NCBI GenBank assembly: GCA_004352715.1
Contig: SCFE01000052.1
Location: 911,956 to 975,955, forward strand
Length of the DNA stretch: 64,000 bases
Direction of reading: 5' to 3'
From: Hofstenia miamia
Taxonomy: Eukaryota; Xenacoelomorpha; Acoela
Shown piece by piece: positions 1 to 11,702 of this stretch. Each line of letters begins with the position of its first letter. The first letter of the stretch is position 1. The translations under genes and the position numbers were made by a program. The notes beneath the pieces were generated by a model. That model saw only the letters and a program-made list of their open reading frames with translations, had not been told where the DNA came from and did not search any database.

Positions 1-1289
1 TGGAAAAAAACTAGGTTGTGATTTTTGGAACAACTATTTGCTGGTTCTAGATGTGTAAGTATTGTAAGCACAAGGTTGACCTTTGGAAAATAAATAATAA
101 TTGTAGTCAATTGCAGTCAGTTTTACTGCTTCTGCAAAATACGAATTAGTGAGACGATTAATAGTTCCTAGCAAGAACAGCTTACTCATTTACAAATAGA
201 GATGAAAGATTTATACACCACATACGAAAGGTTAGATCTGATTGGTCTCTTTTATTTCATCGGAGAAGAATTTACGTAGAAACTTAGTAACATAATATTT
301 GCCTTAAGTGAATCATCATCATATAGGCGTTAATTTCGAAAATATTTTTGATTTTACTAGAATTTTTATAAACTCTGAATAGTTTAATTTAAAATAACTG
401 ACCACCTTATCCAAACCTATAGCATTCTAAAGCTTAATCCTCAAACGGACATGTGTCTATATTTTGTAGAAATTAGAAAATTATAATCAAGTAGTTTGTA
501 ATTTCCAACCATTTTTCCACAAATTTTAATCGTTGACGAATATGTTATTCTGATGGTTAGTTTGGTTTTCAAAATTTGACACCTCATCTATATAAATATA
601 TAATAATAATCTAAAATATAAAATCCTGTTTCTATATACTTTCTTAGAATTGGATAAACTATACTATGTAATCTATATGCGTAATATATCTTTGAAAAAA
701 CTACAATATATTTAAGCGAACTCAATTAATACGTCCATGGCATTAGCAGCATTGAAGAAATTTTTCAAGCCCTTCCTTAGTATCATTAAAATAATGCAGC
801 CTACAAAGCCTCATGAAGATGTGTACTTAGAGTTTGACTGAAAACACATTTTGGGGATATTTTTGGACTATTAGAATTTCATGTTTTCAGGAAAAAGCAA
901 AAGAGATCAATTGTTTTTAGGAAATTCAAAATAAAAACCACCAGAAACTTCTAACCTAATAAATATCTCAAATATTTGAAATTAGTATTACCATTTGTCA
1001 AAATGGACGCTTTATTAATATTTTATTCAAACATGTTGAAGATAAAAAGCGTGCTTAAAAATACGTTTGTCATTTTCTTCATGCGGCATCTTTGACATAT
1101 TTTTCTATCGATTTTTTTAAGATTGTCTTCATTAATTTCTGTTCAGTTCTATTTTTCAACATGACATTTCCTTGTCACTCATGTTATCTTAAGGGAATTT
1201 TAAGTATATGCTTCTCTTAATTCTGTCATACTTTAATTACGAGGGATAGTAAATAATATCTGATAACATTTCTTAGCATTTAGGAAATA
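1..1289. other. AT-rich DNA, no supported feature
   Basis: I see no exon, repeat boundary or RNA gene here. If the cyclase gene ending at 5004 continues leftward, this stretch belongs to one of its introns. I looked on the minus strand for a segment encoding the start of a cyclase catalytic domain (Ser-Asp-Ile-Val-Gly-Phe-Thr-like) and found none. Confidence 0.5.
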
Positions 1290-1371
1290 TAAATTTCAAC
1301 ATATCCTCCAATAACTAGTAAGCCCTTCTGAAGTCAATGTTTCCATCTCTGCCTTCCCACAGTAAGGAATG

Positions 1372-1838
1372 CTATGTGTTTAATGCACCGTACTATATCT
1401 TCATTCTTAGCTTTATTTAATGATTCAAAAATTTTGTGCTTCAAATTCTCTTGGAGTTTTGTAAATAGAAAATAGTCAGATAGAGAAGCATCGCAGTTGT
1501 ATGGAGGATGTGGAAGAGCTTCCCAACGAAAATGTTTGTTTTGAATATGCTGCGACTCATAGATGGAACCGGTCGACATTTTTAACAACCCAACCCAACC
1601 CAACTGGTTTTATTTCCAAACCGGTTGGGTTACCGGTTGAACCGGTTATTGAAGCTAAAAATTTTACCGGTACCGGTCGAGCAAAAATAAAGCAGGGATT
1701 CCAAAAAAACTAACAATTTTTTCTACTGAAATTTTTTTAAGCCCAATTTTTACTAGCAGAACAGTTACAACGAACCAGGGGCGTTTTCAAAGAAGGGGGT
1801 CTGGGGTCCAGACCGGCATAGCCCCCTTGCTAGAAAAT
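1372..1838. repeat. 467-bp direct repeat, copy 1
   Basis: Nearly identical to 1982-2448, offset 610 bp. It contains the mariner transposase fragment and the left end of the ACCGGTT-rich hAT-like element. Only a few substitutions separate the copies, for example ACCGGTCGAGC versus ACCTGTCGATC, so the duplication is recent compared with the decay of the mariner gene. Confidence 0.95.
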
Positions 1839-1981
1839 AGTTTACGATATCGCTCGCTGTCATAGTGTCATTCATTATTCGCTGCTCTCTCTACTAGTGG
1901 TAAAAGCAAATATGTGAAATGAATGTATTAGACGACTTCGTCGTGACACAATTTTTTTTCTTATAATATAGTAGTAAAAAT

Positions 1982-2448
1982 CTATGTGTTTAATGCACCG
2001 TACTATATCTTCATTCTTAGCTTTATTTAATGATTCAAAAATTTTGTGCTTCAAATTCTCTTGGAGTTTTGTAAATAGAAAATAGTCAGATAGAGAAGCA
2101 TCGCAGTTGTATGGAGGATGTGGAAGAGCTTCCCAACGAAAATGTTTGTTTTGAATATGCTGCGACTCATAGATGGAACCGGTCGACATTTTTAACAACC
2201 CAACCCAACCCAACTGGTTTTATTTCCAAACCGGTTGGGTTACCGGTTGAACCGGTTATTGAAGCTAAAAATTTTACCGGTACCTGTCGATCAAAAATAA
2301 AGCAGGGATTCCAAAAAAACTAGCAATTTTTTCTACTGAAATTTTTTTAAGCCCATATTTTACTAGCAGAACAGTTACAACGAACCAGGGGCGTTTTCAA
2401 AGAAGGGGGTCTGGGGTCCAGACCGGCATAGCCCCCTTGCTAGAAAAT
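1982..2448. repeat. 467-bp direct repeat, copy 2
   Basis: Second copy of the unit at 1372-1838. This copy runs on into the complete hAT-like element ending at 2923. Copy 1 has a shorter internal region (1839-1981) that shares only its last about 35 bp, ending in a GTAAAAATC-like stretch, with 2731-2765. The duplication therefore happened after the hAT insertion. Confidence 0.95.
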
Positions 2449-2923
2449 GTGGAACCACATTCAACCGCAATCAACAAGAGTGAATCTGTATTGAAAAAAA
2501 GTGGGATTGATTTATCTTACCTAGTAGATGAGGATGGGTTTCCTTTTCCACACTTTACACGAGCACACCCCAACTCAGAGATTTGATATGTGTTCATTTT
2601 CTAAATGTTATCGTTTTCTCCTTTTGTTTTTATGTTTTTTAAACTTTTCATTTATATATACTATATAGCTATATACGTTATATTTAAAGCTTACATCTTC
2701 TGTCTACATGCATATAATATTTATGAAATTATATTTTTTTTCTTATAATATATTAGTAAAAATCCTTTTTACTTTCCTTGAAACGGAGATATAAATTCTG
2801 TCCTACAGACAGCCACGGTTTGTGGAGGACTTAAAAAAACCGGTCAACCGGTTTCACGAAATTTTCGACCCAACCCAACCGGTACCGGTTAATACCAGTC
2901 AACCCAACCTGCTTCCATCTATG
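2166..2923. mobile_element. hAT-like non-autonomous element with ACCGGTT subterminal motifs, nested in mariner
   Basis: The terminal inverted repeat CATAGATGGAA is seen at 2168-2178 and, reversed, at 2913-2923. Flanking 8-mers are tgctgcga (2158-2165) and tgctgcgt (2924-2931), a 7/8 match as expected for an 8-bp hAT target duplication. Both ends carry clusters of ACCGGTT and AACCCAACCC (about 2175-2290 and 2838-2912). No transposase is encoded. The mariner relic appears on both sides of the insertion. The two extra bases at the left end leave the exact left boundary uncertain. Confidence 0.7.
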
Positions 2924-3030
2924 TGCTGCGTCAGCAAGTTGAATTGAATTTCCAGGAACTTCTTGATTTGATTCTCCCTCGTATACTATACATTGCTCAA
3001 TTTTATTAAAATTGTTCATTTACATCAAGC

Positions 3031-4064
3031 AGGGACTTTTAGAGGATTACAAATCCCTGACATTAAAATATAATTATATATGTTTTAACATGCAGTGGAT
3101 TGCCACTTCGATATCATTATAATAATACAAGATGTTGAATATCATTAAGAATTTCACACTAAAAAATTTTTTGATTATTAGATAGCTCCCTTATATTTTA
3201 CATAGGCATATTCAATTGTTGAGGGCCCTTAGCTATTTACAAATATGTAGTTTAAAACGGAGTTACTACAATACATTTTTGTTCAATTGCACATATCACA
3301 TATACTTAAAATAGTTTCACTGTATGTGCCTTCCTTAATTCTTTATATGTTGCTAATACCAAGGACTTATTAATTCAGTGGTCATATATTAAAATTACTT
3401 TATATGCGTCGAATTTTTCTATAATGGTGTCGAATAAGCTGTAGGTTCCGTTGAGTAAGTTTACCACCTGGATTGGTGTACTTTCAGAGGCCAATGTTGT
3501 GAACTCTACGATATCACTAAAAGAGGACTTTTACCTAAAATCTATTTAAATTTTAAGAGAAAAAATATATTTTCAAAAAGAAATAGTTTTACATTTGAAA
3601 AAACTGTATTGTGACTTTATTTTTCTCGATGTTATGTTGCATTTCTTTTTTACAATGTCCTTCCCTGACAGAGCAACTACAAAATTTAAGAAATCTTGCT
3701 TACTTATCCAAAACGAATCCGTTTAATAAATTCGGTTTGATACAAAAATAACACGGTATTTATTGGTGAAACGCCATCGAGCCATCCTCATTCTTTTCAA
3801 TTTGTGCTGTTCCAACCCAAGAACATAGTATTACAATATCTGAAACATTAGCAAATCAATTAACCAAAGAGAAACATTTTGATCCGTTTGTATAACTGCA
3901 TCATTTACATTTGCTTATCTATATAAACGGAATGTGCTTTAAAACAAAGTGGGTGGCTTTAAGCACCAAAAAAGCAAAATATATCTCCGTTACATAGAAC
4001 ATTGGTTTAATAGTGATTTTAGCATGTTTAATCTCAGTATGGTACCAGAAATAAAGATAAGGAA
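3031..4064. other. AT-rich DNA, no supported feature
   Basis: No exon, transposase or repeat boundary is recognisable. The sequence is low-complexity AT-rich DNA between the mariner/hAT nest and the GC-rich-ended element at 4073. Confidence 0.5.
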
Positions 4065-4072
4065 CCGCATCC

Positions 4073-4581
4073 TAGTGTTTTGCCAGCCTGTCTGGGCCCG
4101 CCGGGCAGCAGGGAGGGCGGGCACCGGTAATTAATGTGACCGAGCGGGCGGAAATCGCGCGCTTAAATAACCAGGCATATGTTATGCCCGCTCAAATAAA
4201 TTATGGTATAATCATAAGATAATAACGTAAGTCTTTTCTGCTTTTAAAAAGAAATTTAATAATTTACCGCCTAATTTATGGTTTTAAGGAAAAAATATTT
4301 AAATTTTGCTGTAAATTTGCCATAATAAATTGATGGAAATGCGAAACACTAATCTCTATGCATGACCTTTTTAGAATTAATAAATTTTATTTGAGTCGTA
4401 AGAAGTTTCTCACTAAAAGACAAAATTATATAGTACTTTTGTGAATTTTGATTTTATTTCGTAGTATTTTACGTTTTTCTAAATAAATTGCGGGGGTACC
4501 GGGCCCGCCCATTCCTGCCCGACGAATTCCAACGGGCACCGGGAATTGGAAGATAAACGGGCGCAGGGCGGCAAAACACTA
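4073..4581. mobile_element. hAT-like element with GGGC/GCCCG subterminal motifs
   Basis: A 509-bp element. Its left end TAGTGTTTTGCCAGCCTG matches the inverted right end TAGTGTTTTGCCGCCCTG. Flanking 8-mers are ccgcatcc (4065-4072) and ccgcgccc (4582-4589), 6/8 identical, compatible with an old 8-bp duplication. Both ends are strikingly GC-rich in an AT-rich region, with repeated GGGCGGGC/CCCGCCC/GGGCCCG motifs at 4090-4200 and 4489-4580. The middle is AT-rich and has no coding capacity. Open frames across the GC-rich ends are by-products of the motif. Confidence 0.7.
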
Positions 4582-5003
4582 CCGCGCCCAACGAGACAGG
4601 GAGAAAATCTCAACAAGCGGGAATGGGACAAAAATTTTGCGGTTACGCAGGCCTTTATTCTAACTGTATACATGTTGTTTAACTTATTACGCGGTAAGTT
4701 CACTTCGTCAATAGTTAATAAGTAGCCGCTAAATTTCGAAGAAATTTTGGATGTTCCCTCATAAAATACTAAAATATTTTTCCTAAAAATATTTTGCAAT
4801 AATATAAAATTATATTAAAAAAAACTTTTTTAAATAACGAATCTATTGTTTTTGTCAGTTACAAGACTAATATAACACTTCATCAAATTATTGATTTAAA
4901 GCGAAATGTAAAAAATGAATTTGAATGAGACCAAAATTTTCATTTTGAAATTTTTTTTAAGAATAAACCTCTAATATTTAATAAAACATTGAAAATAATT
5001 TAC

Positions 5004-5311
5004 CTGAACATTAAGGAAACGCAATCAAACGTTTCAGGTTCCACTTTGATATTGCTGATTAACTTCAAGGCTACATCTCTGGGGAGCATTTGATAAAGCA
5101 AATGCTCAGTTTTATTTTTCTCAACAGTCAATTGGCGGGATTTTATCCTCGCCAATTCATCGGATTCACGAATTTTTGTCACAATTCCGTACATCATGTA
5201 AATGATGACTGGTAAGATGATGACAGCGCAAATCATCATGGAGAGAGCAAAGAAAAACGTATATAAAGATGCATCTTCTATATCTTTTGCTTCGCTGCGA
5301 ATATTATCCAC
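5004..5311 (-). CDS. NIT-domain receptor guanylate cyclase, exon with second TM segment and cyclase linker
   Basis: Most downstream visible exon of a membrane guanylate cyclase (GTP to cGMP). It is bounded by acceptor TTTAG (before 5311) and donor CAG|GTAAAT (after 5004). It starts in phase 0 with VDNIRSEAKDIEDASLYT, then a hydrophobic segment (FALSMMICAVIILPVIIYMM), then a charged linker containing HLLYQMLPRDVALKL. That is the conserved juxtamembrane (HNOBA-type) helix found just before cyclase catalytic domains. It ends with a sequence like FDCVSLMF plus two bases, the usual start of the catalytic domain before Ser-Asp-Ile-Val. The next exon should supply the catalytic core and is not in the window. 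A leading GTG codon is internal to the exon, not a start. Confidence 0.9.
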
Positions 5312-7529
5312 CTAAACTTAATAATACAAGTTTTGGCATGAATCTATGTAGTTATTTGATGGTATTGCAGGCCAAACATTAAACAATTTTTTGAAGAGCT
5401 TAGTTAGGAGTAGATTTAATAAATATATTAGTGCTATGAAAACACTTGAGCACAGATTTACACAATGTTCCAAAATGATGCTCATCAGCATCAATTTAGA
5501 ATTTCTGTTTTCCGGAAAAAATCAATGGCCAATTAACACTATGTTTTCGTTGATTTACAGAAATCGAGAAAACAAGTACTTGAATTTCTCTAAAAAGAGA
5601 ACCTTTTTATGAAAAATAATGTTAGCATTACAAACAGTATTAGTAGAACAGCAACCTATCCAATAAAGCACTGATTTCAAGTGCAGTGCAAAATTTCATT
5701 GGAAAAATCATATTTAGACAAACTTCGAAATTAAATGTTGACAAAATTTTAAGTTCAATTAAACAAATCCATGTCACTATAGAGTACTTGATTGAAATGC
5801 AAAGATGATAAAATTTGGCAAAGTGTAGTTATCAAAGCCCGGTTAAATTTGAAGATAAAAACGGGTAGTGCTCAATCACAGTCAATATGATTAGCATTTA
5901 AATGTAAAGAAAATTAAATATTAAAGCCATTATGGAAAACATGAAGAATACCTTTTTGGGCAATAGGTTGTATATGATTTCTTGATCCATCATCATTAGA
6001 CGAACTAGTAATATTGTTGAAAAAGCCCATGATAGAGAATTACTTTGCTGAATATGAACTTGTAAAGCTAAATTGGCATATTCCTATGTGCAAATGATTT
6101 TGTTAATTGTCTTCAATCTTGTGAAAACTCAGAATAACTCTCAAAATTACCTCAAATGGTTGCAAATGAAGTTGAAATAGAAGGGGCTAACAAAATTATT
6201 AAAACTTTCAAAATTTGGAAGGAAATAAACGGTGTTGCGAATTATTAAGTAAAAGATTTATAGAAACCTGGGTATTTCAGAAAGAATTTATTTTTCAGAA
6301 ATTCATTTATTTAATGTTAATGATTAATATAATGCAACGTTGAAGGGAATAAAACAATTATAATTATAAAAATAATTTTAGAGACAAATACAGTCTGTAT
6401 TTCCGATAATTATATATTGAGAAATATAAAATACACATTAGCTTAGTCAACAATAAAAAAACATTATCATCATTTACTATAAACGGAGTTACATAAATAA
6501 TTTTAATGGAAGTACTTTTTTGGTTATTGCTTATGAAAGAATGCAAATACATAAGGGACTATTAAGAGATGATTAGTTATTAATATGTAGATTTTTCAAT
6601 AAAATTAAATTATATGTGGATGTTGGCTTTTAAAAAGAAGGAAAATGTATTCCAATTTAAAAACTTCCATACAAGTTGTCGTAAGGCATTTAATGAAAGC
6701 TCATCAGATCTTATCGATTAAATATCAATATCGTGGAAAAAATCTACTTCACCAGACCTGAGAAATTCATTTTCAAACATGCAACTTAAAATATCAGATT
6801 TTTACATTTCATTAGTTATGTACTCTTCCAAAAATAATATTTTAAACTGTAAAGTTACAACAGAAATTGTTTATTCGAATTAAGTTTTTTTTCACTACTT
6901 AAATATAAAGTTAACATTTAATTTGTTAAAAATTGACTGTAGGAAATTAATACGACTTCAAGGTTAACTTAGTTAGAATTTAGCAAATATGAAATTAGTT
7001 ACGGAAATTTTATTTACTTTTTTTATGGAATAACACATGAAATAAACAAATTTTGATTGCTTAAACTTATTCAATATAAAATTGAAAGTAGTATGATCTG
7101 ATTGTTTACTTCATATGCTGATTTCTAAACAGAAAAACATAGCTTATAGAAAATTTCAAGGCTTTAATTTGAAGAATCCCACAGGCAAAGGTAAGAATAT
7201 TATTTGTTTGTGTCTTGCAGTGATTTCTGAGAACTGCATTATGAAAGAAATATAACTTCTTGATAGAATAACATTGTGATCTTTAATCTATCACGCACAT
7301 ATTTTTCAGTACAAATGTTTTTTAATTTCATTAAAGTTCCTAATTTGTGTGCAGCATAGAACAATTGTTTTTGAAAGCATGAGGATTCAGCATTGCTTAA
7401 GGTTCTTATTGCTTCTATGCATTGATTGAAGCTTGTATTCTTAAATAAGTTTTTCAATAATTTCTTATTCGCTTGTGCTAGATTTATTATCTTCTCAGTT
7501 GAAGCATATATATATATATATATATATAT

Positions 7530-8529
7530 NNNNNNNNNNNNNNNNNNNNNNNNNNNNNNNNNNNNNNNNNNNNNNNNNNNNNNNNNNNNNNNNNNNNNNN
7601 NNNNNNNNNNNNNNNNNNNNNNNNNNNNNNNNNNNNNNNNNNNNNNNNNNNNNNNNNNNNNNNNNNNNNNNNNNNNNNNNNNNNNNNNNNNNNNNNNNNN
7701 NNNNNNNNNNNNNNNNNNNNNNNNNNNNNNNNNNNNNNNNNNNNNNNNNNNNNNNNNNNNNNNNNNNNNNNNNNNNNNNNNNNNNNNNNNNNNNNNNNNN
7801 NNNNNNNNNNNNNNNNNNNNNNNNNNNNNNNNNNNNNNNNNNNNNNNNNNNNNNNNNNNNNNNNNNNNNNNNNNNNNNNNNNNNNNNNNNNNNNNNNNNN
7901 NNNNNNNNNNNNNNNNNNNNNNNNNNNNNNNNNNNNNNNNNNNNNNNNNNNNNNNNNNNNNNNNNNNNNNNNNNNNNNNNNNNNNNNNNNNNNNNNNNNN
8001 NNNNNNNNNNNNNNNNNNNNNNNNNNNNNNNNNNNNNNNNNNNNNNNNNNNNNNNNNNNNNNNNNNNNNNNNNNNNNNNNNNNNNNNNNNNNNNNNNNNN
8101 NNNNNNNNNNNNNNNNNNNNNNNNNNNNNNNNNNNNNNNNNNNNNNNNNNNNNNNNNNNNNNNNNNNNNNNNNNNNNNNNNNNNNNNNNNNNNNNNNNNN
8201 NNNNNNNNNNNNNNNNNNNNNNNNNNNNNNNNNNNNNNNNNNNNNNNNNNNNNNNNNNNNNNNNNNNNNNNNNNNNNNNNNNNNNNNNNNNNNNNNNNNN
8301 NNNNNNNNNNNNNNNNNNNNNNNNNNNNNNNNNNNNNNNNNNNNNNNNNNNNNNNNNNNNNNNNNNNNNNNNNNNNNNNNNNNNNNNNNNNNNNNNNNNN
8401 NNNNNNNNNNNNNNNNNNNNNNNNNNNNNNNNNNNNNNNNNNNNNNNNNNNNNNNNNNNNNNNNNNNNNNNNNNNNNNNNNNNNNNNNNNNNNNNNNNNN
8501 NNNNNNNNNNNNNNNNNNNNNNNNNNNNN
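7530..8529. other. Assembly gap, 1000 N
   Basis: Exactly 1000 N, so probably a fixed-size scaffold gap. The left edge is an (AT)n tract; the right edge falls inside a non-LTR retrotransposon, whose 5' part must lie in the gap. Confidence 1.
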
Positions 8530-10186
8530 ATTTCTTATACTACTCCTCTGAATGTCCATTTTCTGATCACTGTATAATATCAGCCAGTTTCTCTAAAGCT
8601 AAAATACGCTCTGAAATATCCAAAAAATGGATCATTATTCGCGTAAAATCGTCTGATAATATAGATAACCTGAAAAACGCACTTTCACGTGAAACTTGAA
8701 CTTCTGAATTCGTTGCGATTGATCCTAACAACATGATCAAAAACTTTCTTGATATTCTTGAATCCTATGTAGATGAATATTGTCCTGATAAAACATCCTT
8801 GTTACTAATCATTCTCGCAAAAACATAAAGAATGACAAGCCTTGGCTTTCCGATTTCTGCAAAAAAATTAATAACAAAAAACATGACGCTTTTAAATTTT
8901 TTTCTAAGGCCCGTATTCCGGAAAGTTATGCATTATACAAAAAAGCTAGAAATATTTCTAATGTAAAAAATCGTAAAGCTTACAATGAGTATATTAAACA
9001 TGAATATAGAAAAGAGTAAATGGAGATTTATTAACGAAATCTCGAATTGTACCAAATCAAAATCTTATCCAATAGAAAAAATTGTAGACCCCGAAGGAAA
9101 TCAATACGTCTTCGATTTTGAAATTTCCAATATTTTAAATCAAACATTTGCAAACCTAGGTAAATATGACGGGCCTCAAACTAAATTCCAGGAAATAAAT
9201 CCTAATCGGCACACCTCTGAATTTGGTTTTCGCTTTATAACAAGTTTTGAAGTAAATAAAGCAATCAAGAAACTAAAATCAAACAAGCCCAGCGGCCCCT
9301 CGAAAATTCCAATATGGTTACTAAAAAACAATGAGAAATATATTGCAGAACCTTTAAATTATATCTTTAATGAATGCTTAAAATGGAATAATTTTCCTAT
9401 TTCTTGAAACAGGCTCATACTACTCCAATTTACAAAAAAGATGAACCAAAGTGTCTCAAAAACGTTCGACCTATATCTATGACATCACCAATCAGTAAAA
9501 TATTTGAAGGACTTTTACATGAAAAAGTTACACTTACCTTAAATCATCATAAACTATGATCCAAATCACAATTTGGTTTCAGAAAAAATTACTCAACATC
9601 AGACGCACTTATACAAACGACAGAAAAATGGAGAGCACTATTAGACTTTAATAAATTTGTTGCTATTGCCTGTCTTGACCTCTCAAAAGCATTCGATTCT
9701 ATTAACCATGAGATATTAATAAGAAAATTAAAAAATTTTGGTTTTTCTCTTAACAGTGCTCACCTTATATCTAATTACTTAAGTAATAGACTTCAGCGAG
9801 TTAAATTAAATGATACTTTTTCAAATTGGTTGTCTGTCAATAATGGTGTACCTCAAAGAATCATACTAGGTCCCCTGATTTTTAATATGTGAATGACATG
9901 AAGGAAATTACTGACTGCTAAATAACACAATACATGATTTAAGAAGCACATAAGAATTTTCCCTAAACTAAAGTATATAGTCGGTAGAGCATGGTTAGGA
10001 TACAAATTCTACAATAATGATTACACAATATCTTGTTCTTGAAATCTTTATAGTAATTTATCCCTAGCCTTGTTAATTTATTGTACATGTATATATTCTA
10101 TTGTTTATATTTGTTTGTATGTTTGTATATTTTGGATCTCATTCAAATACATTGCCAGTTTATAATTGTTAATATTTATCTGAATA
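8530..10186 (+). mobile_element. Non-LTR retrotransposon remnant (endonuclease tail plus reverse transcriptase)
   Basis: Plus-strand relic of a Jockey/CR1-like LINE. After the gap, PFSDHCIISASFSKAK (about 8555-8605) matches the SDH end of an apurinic-type endonuclease. A lysine-rich linker follows (about 8835-8990). The reverse transcriptase then runs through KLKSNKPSGPSKIPIWLLKN (about 9270), HTTPIYKKDEP (about 9415), motif A LDLSKAFDSINHEIL (about 9675) and motif B NNGVPQRIILGPLIF (about 9840). Motif C (YADD) is missing: the sequence jumps to a 3'-terminal part near 9940-10010 that resembles the LINE tail GRAWLGYKFYNN. Stops and frameshifts near 8694, 9015, 9405 and 9556 show it is inactive. 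It lies antisense within a cyclase intron. Confidence 0.85.
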
Positions 10187-11186
10187 NNNNNNNNNNNNNN
10201 NNNNNNNNNNNNNNNNNNNNNNNNNNNNNNNNNNNNNNNNNNNNNNNNNNNNNNNNNNNNNNNNNNNNNNNNNNNNNNNNNNNNNNNNNNNNNNNNNNNN
10301 NNNNNNNNNNNNNNNNNNNNNNNNNNNNNNNNNNNNNNNNNNNNNNNNNNNNNNNNNNNNNNNNNNNNNNNNNNNNNNNNNNNNNNNNNNNNNNNNNNNN
10401 NNNNNNNNNNNNNNNNNNNNNNNNNNNNNNNNNNNNNNNNNNNNNNNNNNNNNNNNNNNNNNNNNNNNNNNNNNNNNNNNNNNNNNNNNNNNNNNNNNNN
10501 NNNNNNNNNNNNNNNNNNNNNNNNNNNNNNNNNNNNNNNNNNNNNNNNNNNNNNNNNNNNNNNNNNNNNNNNNNNNNNNNNNNNNNNNNNNNNNNNNNNN
10601 NNNNNNNNNNNNNNNNNNNNNNNNNNNNNNNNNNNNNNNNNNNNNNNNNNNNNNNNNNNNNNNNNNNNNNNNNNNNNNNNNNNNNNNNNNNNNNNNNNNN
10701 NNNNNNNNNNNNNNNNNNNNNNNNNNNNNNNNNNNNNNNNNNNNNNNNNNNNNNNNNNNNNNNNNNNNNNNNNNNNNNNNNNNNNNNNNNNNNNNNNNNN
10801 NNNNNNNNNNNNNNNNNNNNNNNNNNNNNNNNNNNNNNNNNNNNNNNNNNNNNNNNNNNNNNNNNNNNNNNNNNNNNNNNNNNNNNNNNNNNNNNNNNNN
10901 NNNNNNNNNNNNNNNNNNNNNNNNNNNNNNNNNNNNNNNNNNNNNNNNNNNNNNNNNNNNNNNNNNNNNNNNNNNNNNNNNNNNNNNNNNNNNNNNNNNN
11001 NNNNNNNNNNNNNNNNNNNNNNNNNNNNNNNNNNNNNNNNNNNNNNNNNNNNNNNNNNNNNNNNNNNNNNNNNNNNNNNNNNNNNNNNNNNNNNNNNNNN
11101 NNNNNNNNNNNNNNNNNNNNNNNNNNNNNNNNNNNNNNNNNNNNNNNNNNNNNNNNNNNNNNNNNNNNNNNNNNNNNNNNNNNNNN
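10187..11186. other. Assembly gap, 1000 N
   Basis: Exactly 1000 N. The left edge follows the 3' tail of a plus-strand LINE and the right edge enters a minus-strand LINE fragment, so the gap probably holds more retrotransposon sequence. Confidence 1.
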
Positions 11187-11345
11187 GATATATTAAATTC
11201 TAAATTTCGTACAATAGCCTCTAATTCTTTCAAGGTAGAAAACCTAAATTGCAACATCGACTTGCAATTTGATTAACTAAGTTCTGATAGAGGAATTTTA
11301 GGAAAATTGAAGTTACCTAATTCTTTAAAGTTAAGCATTTCTAGG
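11187..11345 (-). pseudogene. Non-LTR retrotransposon fragment, N-terminal side of reverse transcriptase
   Basis: On the minus strand this reads NFKELGNFNFPKIPLSEL, then after a break FSTLKELEAIVRNLEFNI. It resembles the element at 27150-29115, which has FKELGNFNFPQYSQEE-like sequence followed by VNANELETIIKNLD. The fragment runs leftward into the gap. It contains a stop and is a relic. Confidence 0.65.
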
Positions 11346-11570
11346 TCGATTCTCTTTCCAAATTAACTCGTTATATTGAATAATCTGCTGACATTGAAAA
11401 ATATAATCCTTTAAAAAGCATTTAAAAATCTTTTCTAAGAAAAAATATATTTCTGGTAAATCATTGCTAGAATACAAATTGTATAAGGATGACAATGCGA
11501 TAACTCGTTATTAAAGTAGTACTATATTAATTTATTCATAGCATGGAAGATTTGTTTTTGTAATTTATGT

Positions 11571-11654
11571 TATATATATATATATATATTAGAAATATTA
11601 AATGAAATGGACACTCAAGATTGAAATACTTGGAAATGATCAAGTATGACAAAC

Positions 11655-11701
<47 letters not shown>
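11571..11701. repeat. Two (AT)n microsatellite arrays
   Basis: (AT)n tracts at about 11571-11589 and 11660-11701, separated by about 70 bp of non-repetitive DNA. Isoleucine-tyrosine open frames here are artefacts of the dinucleotide repeat. Confidence 0.95.

Positions 11702-11702
<1 letters not shown>

Larger units (their letters stand above)
1290..3030 (-). pseudogene. Mariner-type transposase relic, interrupted and partly duplicated
   Basis: Minus-strand fragments read as the C-terminal part of a mariner transposase. The stretch WEALPHPPYNCDASLSDYFL (two copies, about 1420-1520 and 2030-2130) matches the conserved mariner block around PHPPYSPDLAPSDYFLF. An ending like GGYVE, the usual mariner C-terminus, lies at about 1300-1315. 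More upstream sequence of the same relic lies right of 2924, so a hAT-like element (2166-2923) appears to have inserted into it. The SPD aspartate is lost (NCD) and the frame is broken, so the gene is dead. The left part was later duplicated with a 610-bp period. The N-terminal helix-turn-helix was not identified. Confidence 0.65.

Noticed and set aside
1501-1713. 70-codon plus-strand frame over the ACCGGTT repeat, repeated at 2111-2323
   Set aside because: It lies across the hAT-like motif array and antisense to the mariner relic; its conservation is due to the DNA duplication.
1-5003. Catalytic domain exons of the guanylate cyclase
   Set aside because: Searched by eye on the minus strand for SDIVGFT-like and later catalytic motifs beside splice sites; none seen, so they must lie outside the window.
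7426-8577. Open frames of more than 350 codons running through N runs (also at 10081-11257, 37484-38682, 39524-40663)
   Set aside because: They consist almost entirely of undetermined bases; the real flanks are short and carry no domain.
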